64,000 nt of DNA. It comes from Klebsiella sp. RHBSTW-00484 (GTDB lineage: Bacteria > Pseudomonadota > Gammaproteobacteria > Enterobacterales > Enterobacteriaceae). Shown here piece by piece: positions 8,585 through 15,890 of the stretch. A program made the position numbers and the translations under genes. The DNA is taken from the NCBI RefSeq assembly GCF_013705725.1, contig NZ_CP055484.1, positions 18,065-82,064 on the forward strand, given 5' to 3'. Below the pieces are notes generated by a model. It was given only the letters and a program-made list of their open reading frames with translations, was not told the DNA's origin and ran no database searches. Each line of letters opens with the position of its first letter. The stretch's first letter is position 1.

Positions 8585-9309
8585 ACGCATCAACAACGTC
8601 TCTGGTGACCCTGAAGCCAGCCCGACAGGCAGCGCTGCAGGCGATCCTGTCGGTGGAGGAATCTCGCCGTGTCAGTGCGCGTCTGCCCGCCATGCCACAC
8701 GTGCGCACCTTCCTGCGTCTGCTGACCGGGAACAGCCGCATGAACACGACCGTGGCGCAGCGCATTCCCGGCCTCAACTGGGACCCGAAGCATCGCCTGA
8801 CCAGCCTCAAACAGGTGGAGGAGGCGCTTGATGAACTGATTGCCAGCCACGGGGAGTGCTGCCCGCTGCCGCTGCCGGTGGATGTTCAGGCTGAACTGTT
8901 CCCGGAGGTGCTGCATACCCGGACCGAACGCCGGTTACAGCGCAGAAACATCGCGTTCACCCGCAGGATGCGCCGGGAAGAACGGACGCTGGCGCATCAC
9001 TGGCGGCTGCGGCAGAACCTGCTGGGGCAGGCCGTCACGGAGCTGAACTTTCAGTCCCCGGAGACGGTCAGCAGCTGGTACCGCCGGTGGGCCGAAGAGT
9101 TTGACGCGCGCGAGCTGGAGCCGGCTTTCTGGCACTGGCGGTCGCGGTTTGCCTCGCTGGCGTCCCTGGACTGGCTGCGTGACGCGAAGGAACCGCTGTA
9201 CGGTGTCATTCATGAAATCGGCTTCATTGTGCGTGACACCCCGGAGGCTGTGCGTCAGGCAGAGCGCTGGCAGGTGCCGAACAAGCTCACAGACCGGAGG
9301 CGGGGATGA
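8581..9309 (+). CDS. psiA: Plasmid SOS inhibition protein A
   Basis: A 242-residue PsiA, nearly always found after psiB; its biochemical role is not settled. Family features are the CCPLPLPVDVQAELFPEV region, basic stretches near residues 115-140 and FQSPETVSSWYRRWAEEFD. The GTG start overlaps the psiB stop (GTGA) and the next gene overlaps its stop (ATGA), so the three are translationally coupled. Confidence 0.9.
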   Translation: MNASTTSLVTLKPARQAALQAILSVEESRRVSARLPAMPHVRTFLRLLTGNSRMNTTVAQRIPGLNWDPKHRLTSLKQVEEALDELIASHGECCPLPLPVDVQAELFPEVLHTRTERRLQRRNIAFTRRMRREERTLAHHWRLRQNLLGQAVTELNFQSPETVSSWYRRWAEEFDARELEPAFWHWRSRFASLASLDWLRDAKEPLYGVIHEIGFIVRDTPEAVRQAERWQVPNKLTDRRRG

Positions 9310-9629
9310 GGTGGCGTTACTCCCTGCGCTGGAAATTACCATCACCGTGTCCCGGTCCGCATGAACTGGCATCCGAAGTGGTGGAGGCCGGACAGCCTGC
9401 GCCCGAATCCATTATGTCGCTCTGGGTGGCGGGCGCCGGGTATGCGGTGTGCGTGGATTTTCCCGATGAGCGGCAGATTAAGCGCTGGAGCGATGAGCGC
9501 AAAGCCGCTGCGCGTCGAAGGAATCTTGAGCGGCGGGTCAACAAAACAGCGCCTCTGTTTGCTGATGAGCTGATAGATCGGGAGCTTGAGAGGCGACCAG
9601 ACTATTTCCGGGGAAAATCTCAGACCTGA
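9306..9629 (+). CDS. Hypothetical protein coupled to psiA
   Basis: A 107-residue basic protein of unknown function whose ATG overlaps the psiA stop. It has Arg/Lys-rich segments near both ends and FPDERQIKRWSDERKAAARRR in the middle, which suggests nucleic-acid or acidic-partner binding (inference only). It is the last gene before the terminator at 9709-9738. Confidence 0.6.
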   Translation: MRWRYSLRWKLPSPCPGPHELASEVVEAGQPAPESIMSLWVAGAGYAVCVDFPDERQIKRWSDERKAAARRRNLERRVNKTAPLFADELIDRELERRPDYFRGKSQT

Positions 9630-9708
9630 ATCTGGTTAAGCACGGTTGAGGCGTGCATCGATGTGGAGCCTGCGACATCTGACAGACAAAGTGCACAAAG
9701 TCGGATAG

Positions 9709-9738
9709 AGAGAGGAGCGCTGACGCGCCCCTCTTTTT
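9709..9738 (+). terminator. Terminator of the ssb-psiA unit
   Basis: An imperfect stem GAGGAGCGC/GCGCCCCTC with loop TGAC is followed by TTTTT. It ends the ssb-psiB-psiA-orf9306 unit just before repeat copy 2. Confidence 0.65.
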
Positions 9739-9838
9739 CCTGGCACTTCATTATCGCCCTCAAATCCTTTGCCTCTCTGATATTGCTTTCTGACAGCGTG
9801 AGTATCGCTGTTTCTTTCTGGCAGGCCTGACCAGGGGA

Positions 9839-10410
9839 CACCTTCGGCTCCCGACCGCTACGCGTCCGGTCGTCGAGCCACACTCCGCTAACCGCGAAAT
9901 GACGCGGTAAGCTCCGCCGAACCCGCTCGCGGTTTCGGGCCTGCCGGCTAGTGTCTGATGTCTGACGTCAACGGCAGGCTTGCAGCATCCTTGTCAGGAT
10001 GCGCCGCCCTTTTACGCGCCGTGACCTGCGCTCCCTGCATCCCGGCAAAAAAAACGCCGGGACGTAAGGCGCAACGCCGTTTCGCTCGTCGCGCCCCGTC
10101 GTTGCCGGGGTGCCTGCCCTGGTGCTCCGTGCGCCTTTCACCGTTTAAGCCCCTTCGCCCGGGAATATCCCGCCACAAACCGCCTGGCTGTCCAGTACCG
10201 CTGATGCTCTCCGGCGACATTTTTTGCCGAAAACCCGACAAATAATGTCGCCTCCGTACCGGACATCTGCACCGGCCCGTGTCTGTTCTTTCCCGTTGCG
10301 GCGAAGGTTCTCAAACGGGTGAGGTTCACAACCCGGAAACAACCGGCAGCCACCCCACGAAACGTCAACACCGCGACGAATGAAACTCAACGGGTGATGT
10401 TCTTTAAAAA
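9839..10410 (+). promoter_or_regulatory. Single-stranded-promoter-like repeat, copy 2
   Basis: The second long copy shares the same blocks in the same order as copy 1, from CACCTTCGGCTCCCGACC to AACTCAACGGGTGATG, with local divergence in the middle third. It ends 14 bases before the ATG of the 75-residue gene, directly ahead of AGGAGG. The GCATCC/GGATGC stem is retained with changed flanks. Confidence 0.75.
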
Positions 10411-10424
10411 TCAGGAGGAAAAAA

Positions 10425-10652
10425 ATGCAGACACAGGCGATGCGTGTTTATCAGATCACATTTACCGGACGCGATGCAAAAGGCGTTATTCCGATGTTTA
10501 CCCGCGTGAAAGCCATGACCGGAAAGGGCGCGATTAAGGCGTTTATTGAGCGTTACAAACCTGTTCAGGGCTGGTTTCTGGGCGATCCCGAAGACATTAC
10601 CGACAACGTGCAAAAGGAGGCAGAAGAAGCAGAGAGCAAAACGCAGAGATGA
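10425..10652 (+). CDS. First gene after repeat 2, unknown function
   Basis: A 75-residue protein beginning MQTQAMRVYQITFTGRDA. The alternation looks like a small beta-alpha-beta fold with an acidic tail (QKEAEEAES). No known family is recognised. AGGAGG lies about 6 bases before the start. Lying directly behind a single-strand-promoter-like repeat, it should be among the first proteins made in a new host, like ssb. Confidence 0.65.
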   Translation: MQTQAMRVYQITFTGRDAKGVIPMFTRVKAMTGKGAIKAFIERYKPVQGWFLGDPEDITDNVQKEAEEAESKTQR

Positions 10653-10655
10653 AAA

Positions 10656-10716
10656 AAGCCGGGTAAACCCGGCTTGTTCCACGCCGCAGAAATCGCAGCA
10701 ACGATTTTTTGCGGCT
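10656..10716 (+). terminator. Paired hairpins between genes
   Basis: AAGCCGGG-TAAA-CCCGGCTT (10656-10675) is preceded by A residues and could terminate in either direction. A second stem GCCGCA/TGCGGC follows (about 10683-10716) and carries a T-run in its 3' half. The same pair of structures recurs at 13463-13522. Confidence 0.6.
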
Positions 10717-10744
10717 TCATTAACTACCAAAGGAAGTTAACTCA

Positions 10745-10975
10745 ATGATCCTTTCTATTGTTTCACCGTCTGACGGCGCTGTAAAGCCCCGCCGTCATTC
10801 CCGCATCCCCCGCGTCGATATTCCCGCACCGGAAATTGACCCCACGCTCAGGGCATTCGGGCGGCATATCGCAAAAAGCATACGCAAGGGGCGTGGTGTT
10901 CACATCCCCGCGATGAAAAACGCCGATTTTGGTCAGGTGCTCCGCACCCTCGAACTGACACGCGCATTTAACTAA
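10745..10975 (+). CDS. 76-residue basic protein, paralogue A
   Basis: A 76-residue basic protein that I do not recognise. Its paralogue at 13550-13780 has the same length and most of the same residues, notably the core AFGRHIAKSIRKGRGVHIPAM and FGQVLRTLEL. The basic core suggests nucleic-acid binding, as an inference. It starts after AAGGAAG and sits between the paired hairpins and a tetraloop hairpin, in the same module order as its paralogue. Confidence 0.65.
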   Translation: MILSIVSPSDGAVKPRRHSRIPRVDIPAPEIDPTLRAFGRHIAKSIRKGRGVHIPAMKNADFGQVLRTLELTRAFN

Positions 10976-10983
10976 CCAGGTGA

Positions 10984-11003
10984 GCCGCTCCGAAAGGGGC
11001 GGC
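10984..11003 (+). other. GAAA-tetraloop hairpin upstream of orf11024
   Basis: An 8-bp stem GCCGCTCC/GGGGCGGC capped by GAAA, ending 10 bases before AGAAGGAGG. The paralogous site at 13789-13808 keeps the stem but has a TTCG cap. Confidence 0.75.
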
Positions 11004-11023
11004 AACAGCAGAAGGAGGACATC

Positions 11024-11899
11024 ATGAATCACACCACCACACAGGCTGTCAGCGTCGACATTACCCCCCATAGCGGCGCGGGAGAGGTCATCCCGTCTTT
11101 GCCCGTCGAGCGCATTGTGGCGCAGCGTAACAGTGGCGTGGCGGCTTTTCTGGAAGCCATAAGGCTGCTACGTGACGCGCAGAAACTCATTTTTGAAGCA
11201 TCCGGGCGCGGGTGGATCTCAGGCATGACCGAAATCATCGAACGCAGCCTGTCAGCCGACTGCAGCACCACGCGGGAAGCCGCCTTAAAACGCAGTATCT
11301 GCCGTTATGCCGATCGCGACATCTGGACGCGCCTGATGAATGACACGGGCATGTTTACGCTGATGAGCGAGGCGCAGCGCAAGGAGTGGGACACGCAGCT
11401 CTACAGCGACGACTGCCCCGAAATCACACTCGACAACGTGATCGCCACGTTCCGGGCGCTTAACGCCAGCAAGGGAGAAACGTTTGAGCAGGGCGTGATT
11501 GACGTGTTCCGCAACCTCTCATGGGACTATAAAACGCATAACCCGTGCTTTCTGGGAAAAAAAATTATCATTGATGGTGTCCTGGATAATCATCGCGGGC
11601 TGTATTTTTCCGTGCGCACGTATGCACAGAACCGCATCGATGACCTTGCCCGCCCGTTCTGGATCCTCGACGGAAAGACCATACCCGATAATCGCGTCTC
11701 CGAGGGGGCAAACCTGAGCGCGTTTATCAGTCAGGGCGGTGCGAAGAGCGTGGGGGAGGTGTTTACGTGCGAGTATTTCACAGTACGCACATACAAAAAA
11801 GGCTCCGCGCACGTCACCTTTACCCGGCCAGACCTGGTGGAGAAGGTGAACGACATTATCGCGCGGCACTATCCGGGGGCGCTGCCGCCGGTGGTCTGA
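11024..11899 (+). CDS. DUF4942 domain protein
   Basis: A 291-residue protein recognised as DUF4942 from the stretches TLDNVIATFRALNASKGE, WDYKTHNPCFLGKKIII and the C-terminus KGSAHVTFTRPDLVEKVND. DUF4942 proteins are common on enterobacterial plasmids and genomic islands, sometimes joined to a DNA methyltransferase domain; no function is established. Here it stands alone, while the corresponding position of the sister module (13827-14660) holds a methyltransferase-like protein. The start is set by AAGGAGG. Confidence 0.75.
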   Translation: MNHTTTQAVSVDITPHSGAGEVIPSLPVERIVAQRNSGVAAFLEAIRLLRDAQKLIFEASGRGWISGMTEIIERSLSADCSTTREAALKRSICRYADRDIWTRLMNDTGMFTLMSEAQRKEWDTQLYSDDCPEITLDNVIATFRALNASKGETFEQGVIDVFRNLSWDYKTHNPCFLGKKIIIDGVLDNHRGLYFSVRTYAQNRIDDLARPFWILDGKTIPDNRVSEGANLSAFISQGGAKSVGEVFTCEYFTVRTYKKGSAHVTFTRPDLVEKVNDIIARHYPGALPPVV

Positions 11900-12113
11900 T
11901 GCACTGGCGGGGGACTCGTTCCCCCGTCACTGTCTGACCGCCCGCCGAAAACCTGCCTGCGGCGCGTGGCAGGGCTGCGCTGACGCGCCGCCACGGCCAC
12001 TCTGTCACAGGTTTGGTATCTCTGTTTCGGGCTGACTCTGGCTGTTCTGCTGATATCTTCCCCTGTTCCATTCTCTCTTCTGCTGTTTCTTTCTGACAGG
12101 CCAGACCCGGGGA

Positions 12114-12690
12114 CACCTTCGGCTCCCGACCGCTGCGCGTCCGGTCGTCGAGCCACACTCCGCTAACCGCGAAAGGACGCGGTAAGCTCCGCCGAACCCG
12201 CCAGGCGGTTTCGGGCCTGCCGGCTAGTGTCTGATGCCTGACGTCAACGGCAGGCTTGCAGCATCCGTTCCGGATGCGCCGCCCCTTTTACGCGCCGTCA
12301 CCTGCGCTTTTCGCACCCCGGCAAACTGACGCCGGGCTGTAAGGGGCAACGCCGTTTTCGCTGCCGCTTCTCCGACGTTGCGGCGGGTTCCTGCTCTTTC
12401 CTTACCTGGTGCCGTTTCACCCCTTTGAGTCCTTTCGCCGGGGCTGAGACAAGCACAACCCGTCTTGCCGTCCATGCACTGCTGGCGCACGGCCATAAAA
12501 AATTTTTGCCTGAATCCGCAAAAACTTTTCACGTCCGGCATGGACGGCTTCACCGGGCCGTGCTCGTTTACGCCCTTGCGGCGAACGGCTCTCAAACGGG
12601 TGAAGGTAACAACCAGCGGAGCAGAGCAGCAGGTCCCCGCAAAACGTCAAAACCGCGGCCCCGGCAACTCAACGGGTGACGGTTTTAAAA
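12114..12690 (+). promoter_or_regulatory. Single-stranded-promoter-like repeat, copy 3
   Basis: The third long copy. Its first ~330 bases and last ~110 bases are close to copy 1, with different text between (about 12460-12560). The stem GCCTGCCG/CGGCAGGC and the GCATCC/GGATGC stem are kept. It ends 28 bases before the ATG of the 112-residue gene. Confidence 0.75.
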
Positions 12691-12718
12691 CCTCAAAGTC
12701 AGAAAAAGGAAAACACTC

Positions 12719-13057
12719 ATGAATACCCGCATCGTTCATTCCATATCGTCCGTTCTGCGTACTGATGGCTTTGTGCGCAACATCCACGCCGCTAACCCGT
12801 TCGATGTTATCCGCGCCGATGTGGTGCTGGCACGCATCGAGAAAGAGGCGGGGCGCTGCTGCGGGATGCATTACGAGCTGTATCAGGCGCGCGTGCTGGG
12901 CGATGCGCTGGATTATCTGGGCGCGCTGCCGCTGAAAGACCGCCCGGCATTCATGGGTGCGGCGGCAAAACGTGGGTATCTGCTGACGTTAGCCGAAGAA
13001 GAGTGTGCGCAGGAAGCCCGCGATGTGCTGCTGAGTGAACTGGCGGCAAACGAGTAG
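12719..13057 (+). CDS. First gene after repeat 3, unknown function
   Basis: A 112-residue soluble protein with a helical look (DVIRADVVLARIEKEAG, ALDYLGALPLKDRPAFMGAA) and a Cys pair near residue 45. No known family is recognised. It starts after AAAGGAAA directly downstream of repeat copy 3, so it is probably an early-entry protein. The hairpin at 13066-13090 separates it from the next gene. Confidence 0.65.
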   Translation: MNTRIVHSISSVLRTDGFVRNIHAANPFDVIRADVVLARIEKEAGRCCGMHYELYQARVLGDALDYLGALPLKDRPAFMGAAAKRGYLLTLAEEECAQEARDVLLSELAANE

Positions 13058-13111
13058 ACAACCCCGGATGGCGGCATGTAGCTGCCATCCCTTAACCCGA
13101 AGGAGAAAACC

Positions 13112-13459
13112 ATGCACTTACATCTCACCGAATCCTCAGCCCGTCCGGGAATGCAGGTCACAGCAGAAGCCGAGCGCGAATACTGGCTGAGTCGCCAGAA
13201 AGCAGCGGTGAAAGCGCCCGCTGAAATCGATGTTCACGCCTTCCATGATGCGCTGGGTCTGATGTACCCGCTCAACTGGTCAACGAGTGAGAGCGGTGGC
13301 TGGGAGACGTTCATGCTGCAGGAAATGGTCTGTGGTGACGTGACAGAGATTTATGCCCGCTACGGAGCCAGATATTTCCGGCTGCGGGATGTGTGCAACC
13401 TGAGCCATGCGCAGATTAAAACGCGCATTAAGGAGGAATTTAACCTGTTCCGGAAATGA
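13112..13459 (+). CDS. Hypothetical leading-region protein (115 aa)
   Basis: A 115-residue soluble protein preceded by GAAGGAG. It contains AEIDVHAFHDALGLMYPLNW and a C-terminal LSHAQIKTRIKEEFNLF that could form a helical tail. No family is recognised. It has no counterpart in the module at 10.4-11.9 kb. It ends 3 bases before the hairpin at 13463. Confidence 0.6.
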   Translation: MHLHLTESSARPGMQVTAEAEREYWLSRQKAAVKAPAEIDVHAFHDALGLMYPLNWSTSESGGWETFMLQEMVCGDVTEIYARYGARYFRLRDVCNLSHAQIKTRIKEEFNLFRK

Positions 13460-13462
13460 AAA

Positions 13463-13482
13463 AAGCAGGGAAAACCCTGCTT
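13463..13482 (+). terminator. Hairpin, sister of 10656-10675
   Basis: AAGCAGGG-AAAA-CCCTGCTT with flanking A and T runs. The stem sequence differs from that at 10656 but the form and position are kept. A GCCG...CGGC stem with ATTTTTT inside follows, as in the other module. Confidence 0.65.
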
Positions 13483-13549
13483 TATCCACGCCGTAAAAGT
13501 CGCGGGAACGATTTTTTCGGCTTCACATACACGATATATGGAGGTCTGT

Positions 13550-13780
13550 ATGACCCTGACTATTCTTTCACCTTCCACTGAGGCTGTAAAGCCCCGCCGT
13601 CACCAGCGCATTCTGCGCGATGACATCGCCGCGCGGGAGATTGACCCGGCGCTGAAAGCCTTCGGACGGCATATTGCCCGGAGCATTCGCAAGGGGCGCG
13701 GCGTCCATATCCCGGCGATGAACAACACCGCCTTCGGGCAGGTGCTCCGCACGCTTGAACTCAAACGCGCATGTAACTGA
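13550..13780 (+). CDS. 76-residue basic protein, paralogue B
   Basis: A 76-residue basic protein, paralogue of 10745-10975 (shared VKPRRH near residue 14, core FGRHIARSIRKGRGVHIPAM, end FGQVLRTLEL). ATG 13550 follows GGAGGT and makes the two paralogues the same length; the earlier in-frame ATG at 13538 would not. Function is unknown. Conservation is highest in the basic core. Confidence 0.65.
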   Translation: MTLTILSPSTEAVKPRRHQRILRDDIAAREIDPALKAFGRHIARSIRKGRGVHIPAMNNTAFGQVLRTLELKRACN

Positions 13781-13788
13781 TAAGGTGA

Positions 13789-13808
13789 GCCGCTCCTTCG
13801 GGAGCGGC
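13789..13808 (+). other. UUCG-tetraloop hairpin upstream of orf13827
   Basis: A perfect 8-bp stem GCCGCTCC/GGAGCGGC with a TTCG cap, ending 7 bases before GGAGGT. It is the counterpart of the GAAA-capped hairpin at 10984-11003. Confidence 0.75.
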
Positions 13809-13826
13809 AACAGCGGAGGTAATTGT

Positions 13827-14660
13827 ATGTCGCAGCTGAGTTTTGCCGATGTGTTCAACATGGCCAGAGAAACCGCTGAGAATAGCCCTGTGATCCAGGT
13901 CAGGGCGCAGGTCGCGGAAGTGGTGCCTTCTGTTCAGCGTTTGATGAGTGAGCAGCACAGCCGGAGCCGGTTTATCCACGTGTTTAAAGACACGGGTCGC
14001 CATCTGGGACGCTGGGAGGTGTTCAGTGATTTTCTGTCACTGGCCGCCAGTGAACTGGATATGGCCCGGATAAGAGCGCCGGAAAGCATTGAGCACTGCC
14101 GGAAAATCTGCGCGCGTTATGAGGCGTCAGATATCGCGAAGATGCAGGAGATGTTCTGCATGATGGTGTGCGCACTGGAGGCTAAATTTCATGATTTCCT
14201 CGGCGCCATTTTCATGGTGCTTGAGCTGGGCGATAACTTTCGCGGGCAGTATTTTACCCCATATCCGGTCCAGTCCCTCATGGCCCGGATGCTGATGCCG
14301 GGCGTCAGGGACACTATCCGCCGGGAAGGGATAGCCACGGTCAGCGACCCGGCCTGTGGTGCCGCCGGGATGCTGATTGCGTATGCGGAGTGCCTGCTTG
14401 AGGCAGATATCAATCCTTCCATGCACATGTTCGGCAGCTGCATCGATATCGATCCGGTGGCGGCGGATATGGCATTCATCCAGCTGTATGTGCTGGGAAT
14501 AGCCGCCGAAGTGGTGACGGGGAACACGCTGACGATGCAGATCCGGCGGGTAAGATACACCCCCGTGTATTATCTCAATGAGTTCGAAAAACGTCTGGCA
14601 GACCAGAACCGATACCGGGCTATGCTGGAGTTTATGCGCGGAATACCGGAGGCTGCGTAA
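13827..14660 (+). CDS. N6-DNA-methylase-like protein lacking the catalytic motif
   Basis: A 277-residue protein related to type I HsdM/N6-adenine methylases. It has GQYFTP (140-145), the SAM-binding motif DPACGAAGM (174-182) and the acidic loop CIDIDP (205-210). After VVTGNTL (229-235), where such enzymes carry the catalytic NPPY/NPPF, the sequence reads TMQIRRVRYTPVYYL. It therefore probably binds SAM but may not methylate. Full HsdM proteins are about 500 residues, so the C-terminal half is absent. The start follows GGAGGT and the tetraloop hairpin. A decoy or DNA-binding role is inference. Confidence 0.75.
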   Translation: MSQLSFADVFNMARETAENSPVIQVRAQVAEVVPSVQRLMSEQHSRSRFIHVFKDTGRHLGRWEVFSDFLSLAASELDMARIRAPESIEHCRKICARYEASDIAKMQEMFCMMVCALEAKFHDFLGAIFMVLELGDNFRGQYFTPYPVQSLMARMLMPGVRDTIRREGIATVSDPACGAAGMLIAYAECLLEADINPSMHMFGSCIDIDPVAADMAFIQLYVLGIAAEVVTGNTLTMQIRRVRYTPVYYLNEFEKRLADQNRYRAMLEFMRGIPEAA

Positions 14661-15308
14661 ATAACCGGAAGGGCAGGGGATAACCTGCCCGACTGCGGAA
14701 AAAAGGCCGCGCACCTGCGGTGCAGACTAATACCGGCTGCGCTACGCGCCGCCCGTATTAGTCCGTCGCGGGTTTCTCTCTTCATTAATATTTATTTGTC
14801 ACTGTTATATTTCATCCGGCATCCTGCTGTTTATCTCTTCTGGTATTTACCCTTTGCGCTGAAAATAATAAAAACTGGTCCGGGCGTCGTCCCTGGCGGG
14901 ACACGGCTGTCGTGAACAGAGCCAGCAAGCTGTCTCTGCCCGGCCCTTCGGTAAACCTCCGGGCAGCGGGCTTCCATCCTGACGCAAATTCAAAATTGCG
15001 CTTGCTGCATCCTTATCAGGATGCGCCGCTGTCACCGTGGCGATAAATACCCGCCACTCTGATGGCCGGAACGTGAATTCGATAAAGACCGAATTGGCGT
15101 TCCGGGTTGTGTGCATGCTCACCCCCGCGCTATATCGCCCGACATCATCTTTTCGCGGAGGGCGGCTTTTAGCATCAGCCGTGGCGAAAATAAAGGGGTA
15201 TATAAACGCTTCGCGCCCCTTTATTTCCTCCCCGTCGGCTGCAAATTGCCCTTTGCCGCTCAGTGATGAAGTCGAACGATTTAATAAACCGCGAAGGAGA
15301 AGTTCAGC
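14661..15308. other. Non-coding region before the second klcA-like gene; diverged repeat remnant
   Basis: 648 bases without a good gene. It holds a stem ACTAATAC/GTATTAGT (14726-14733 and 14755-14762). At about 15000-15030 a block GCTTGC-GCATCC-TCAGGATGCGCCGC matches repeat copy 2 closely. The rest is too diverged to align by eye. I read it as a fourth, degraded or distinct member of the single-strand-promoter-like family, ahead of the klcA-like gene at 15309. A frame on the minus strand (14847-15314) lacks a credible start and overlaps these structures. Confidence 0.5.
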
Positions 15309-15851
15309 ATGCACACAATTAACGTCAACACCAAGGTCAACACCGCCACTCGTGAATCAGACGAACAATTTAAAACAGACAAATATCTGCGTTATGCAGT
15401 GACCGATGGTGATGAGCGTCTGGATTTTATCCCGGCCCTCTTTTTTACGCCGTCAGCAGATAATATGGCGGCTAGCTGGTTACGCCAGCACTCCGATTAC
15501 GACGGTGGTTTCTGGTCTTACTGGATCATTCCGCAGGGTGTCGGCGGAAATATCACGCCTAATCGCATCCAGTTCATCACTACGCAGACCGGGTATATCG
15601 CACCGGAAGGAAAACAGTCTTACAGGATGCGCATCCCCGGCAATTATTTTGACGGTGACGTCAGCGCCGATGCTGCAGGAATTATTGCTACACTAATGAT
15701 AATGAACTGGCTGTCATGGCAAGTGGCTGATATGGGACCGGAATATGCCCGCGTCTGTAAATATCTTGTTTCCCGTCAGGATGCGCTGAAAGATTATCTC
15801 AGCATTATTCATCATCCCGAACGGCATTTAATCTGGCGGGCGATAGACTAA
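15309..15851 (+). CDS. Second ArdB/KlcA-family antirestriction protein
   Basis: A 180-residue diverged member of the ArdB/KlcA family. It shares the LDFIPALFF segment, FWSYWIIPQGVGG, SADAAGIIATLMIMNW and the end HHPERHLIWRAID with the protein at 2713-3141. The N-terminal ~25 residues (Asn/Thr-rich) are extra, so the true start may lie further in, though the ATG follows AAGGAGAA. It is the leading-region gene nearest to oriT, so the first gene to enter a recipient. Confidence 0.8.
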   Translation: MHTINVNTKVNTATRESDEQFKTDKYLRYAVTDGDERLDFIPALFFTPSADNMAASWLRQHSDYDGGFWSYWIIPQGVGGNITPNRIQFITTQTGYIAPEGKQSYRMRIPGNYFDGDVSADAAGIIATLMIMNWLSWQVADMGPEYARVCKYLVSRQDALKDYLSIIHHPERHLIWRAID

Positions 15852-15866
15852 TCATATACCTGAAAA

Positions 15867-15890
15867 AAAGACCTCATTCATGAGGTCTTT
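15867..15890. terminator. Bidirectional terminator between klcA-like gene and gene X
   Basis: AAAGACCTCA-TTCA-TGAGGTCTTT with an A-run before and T-rich sequence after. It lies between convergent genes and overlaps the last codons of gene X. Confidence 0.75.

Noticed and set aside
9630..12113. Search for a hok/sok or flm killer locus, common near psiA in F-like plasmids.
   Set aside because: I found no Hok-like peptide or sok-type antisense structure in the gaps at 9630-9838 or 11900-12113.
14847..15314. A minus-strand frame of 155 codons in the gap before the klcA-like gene.
   Set aside because: It has no convincing start, overlaps the structured repeat remnant and has shadow-like composition.
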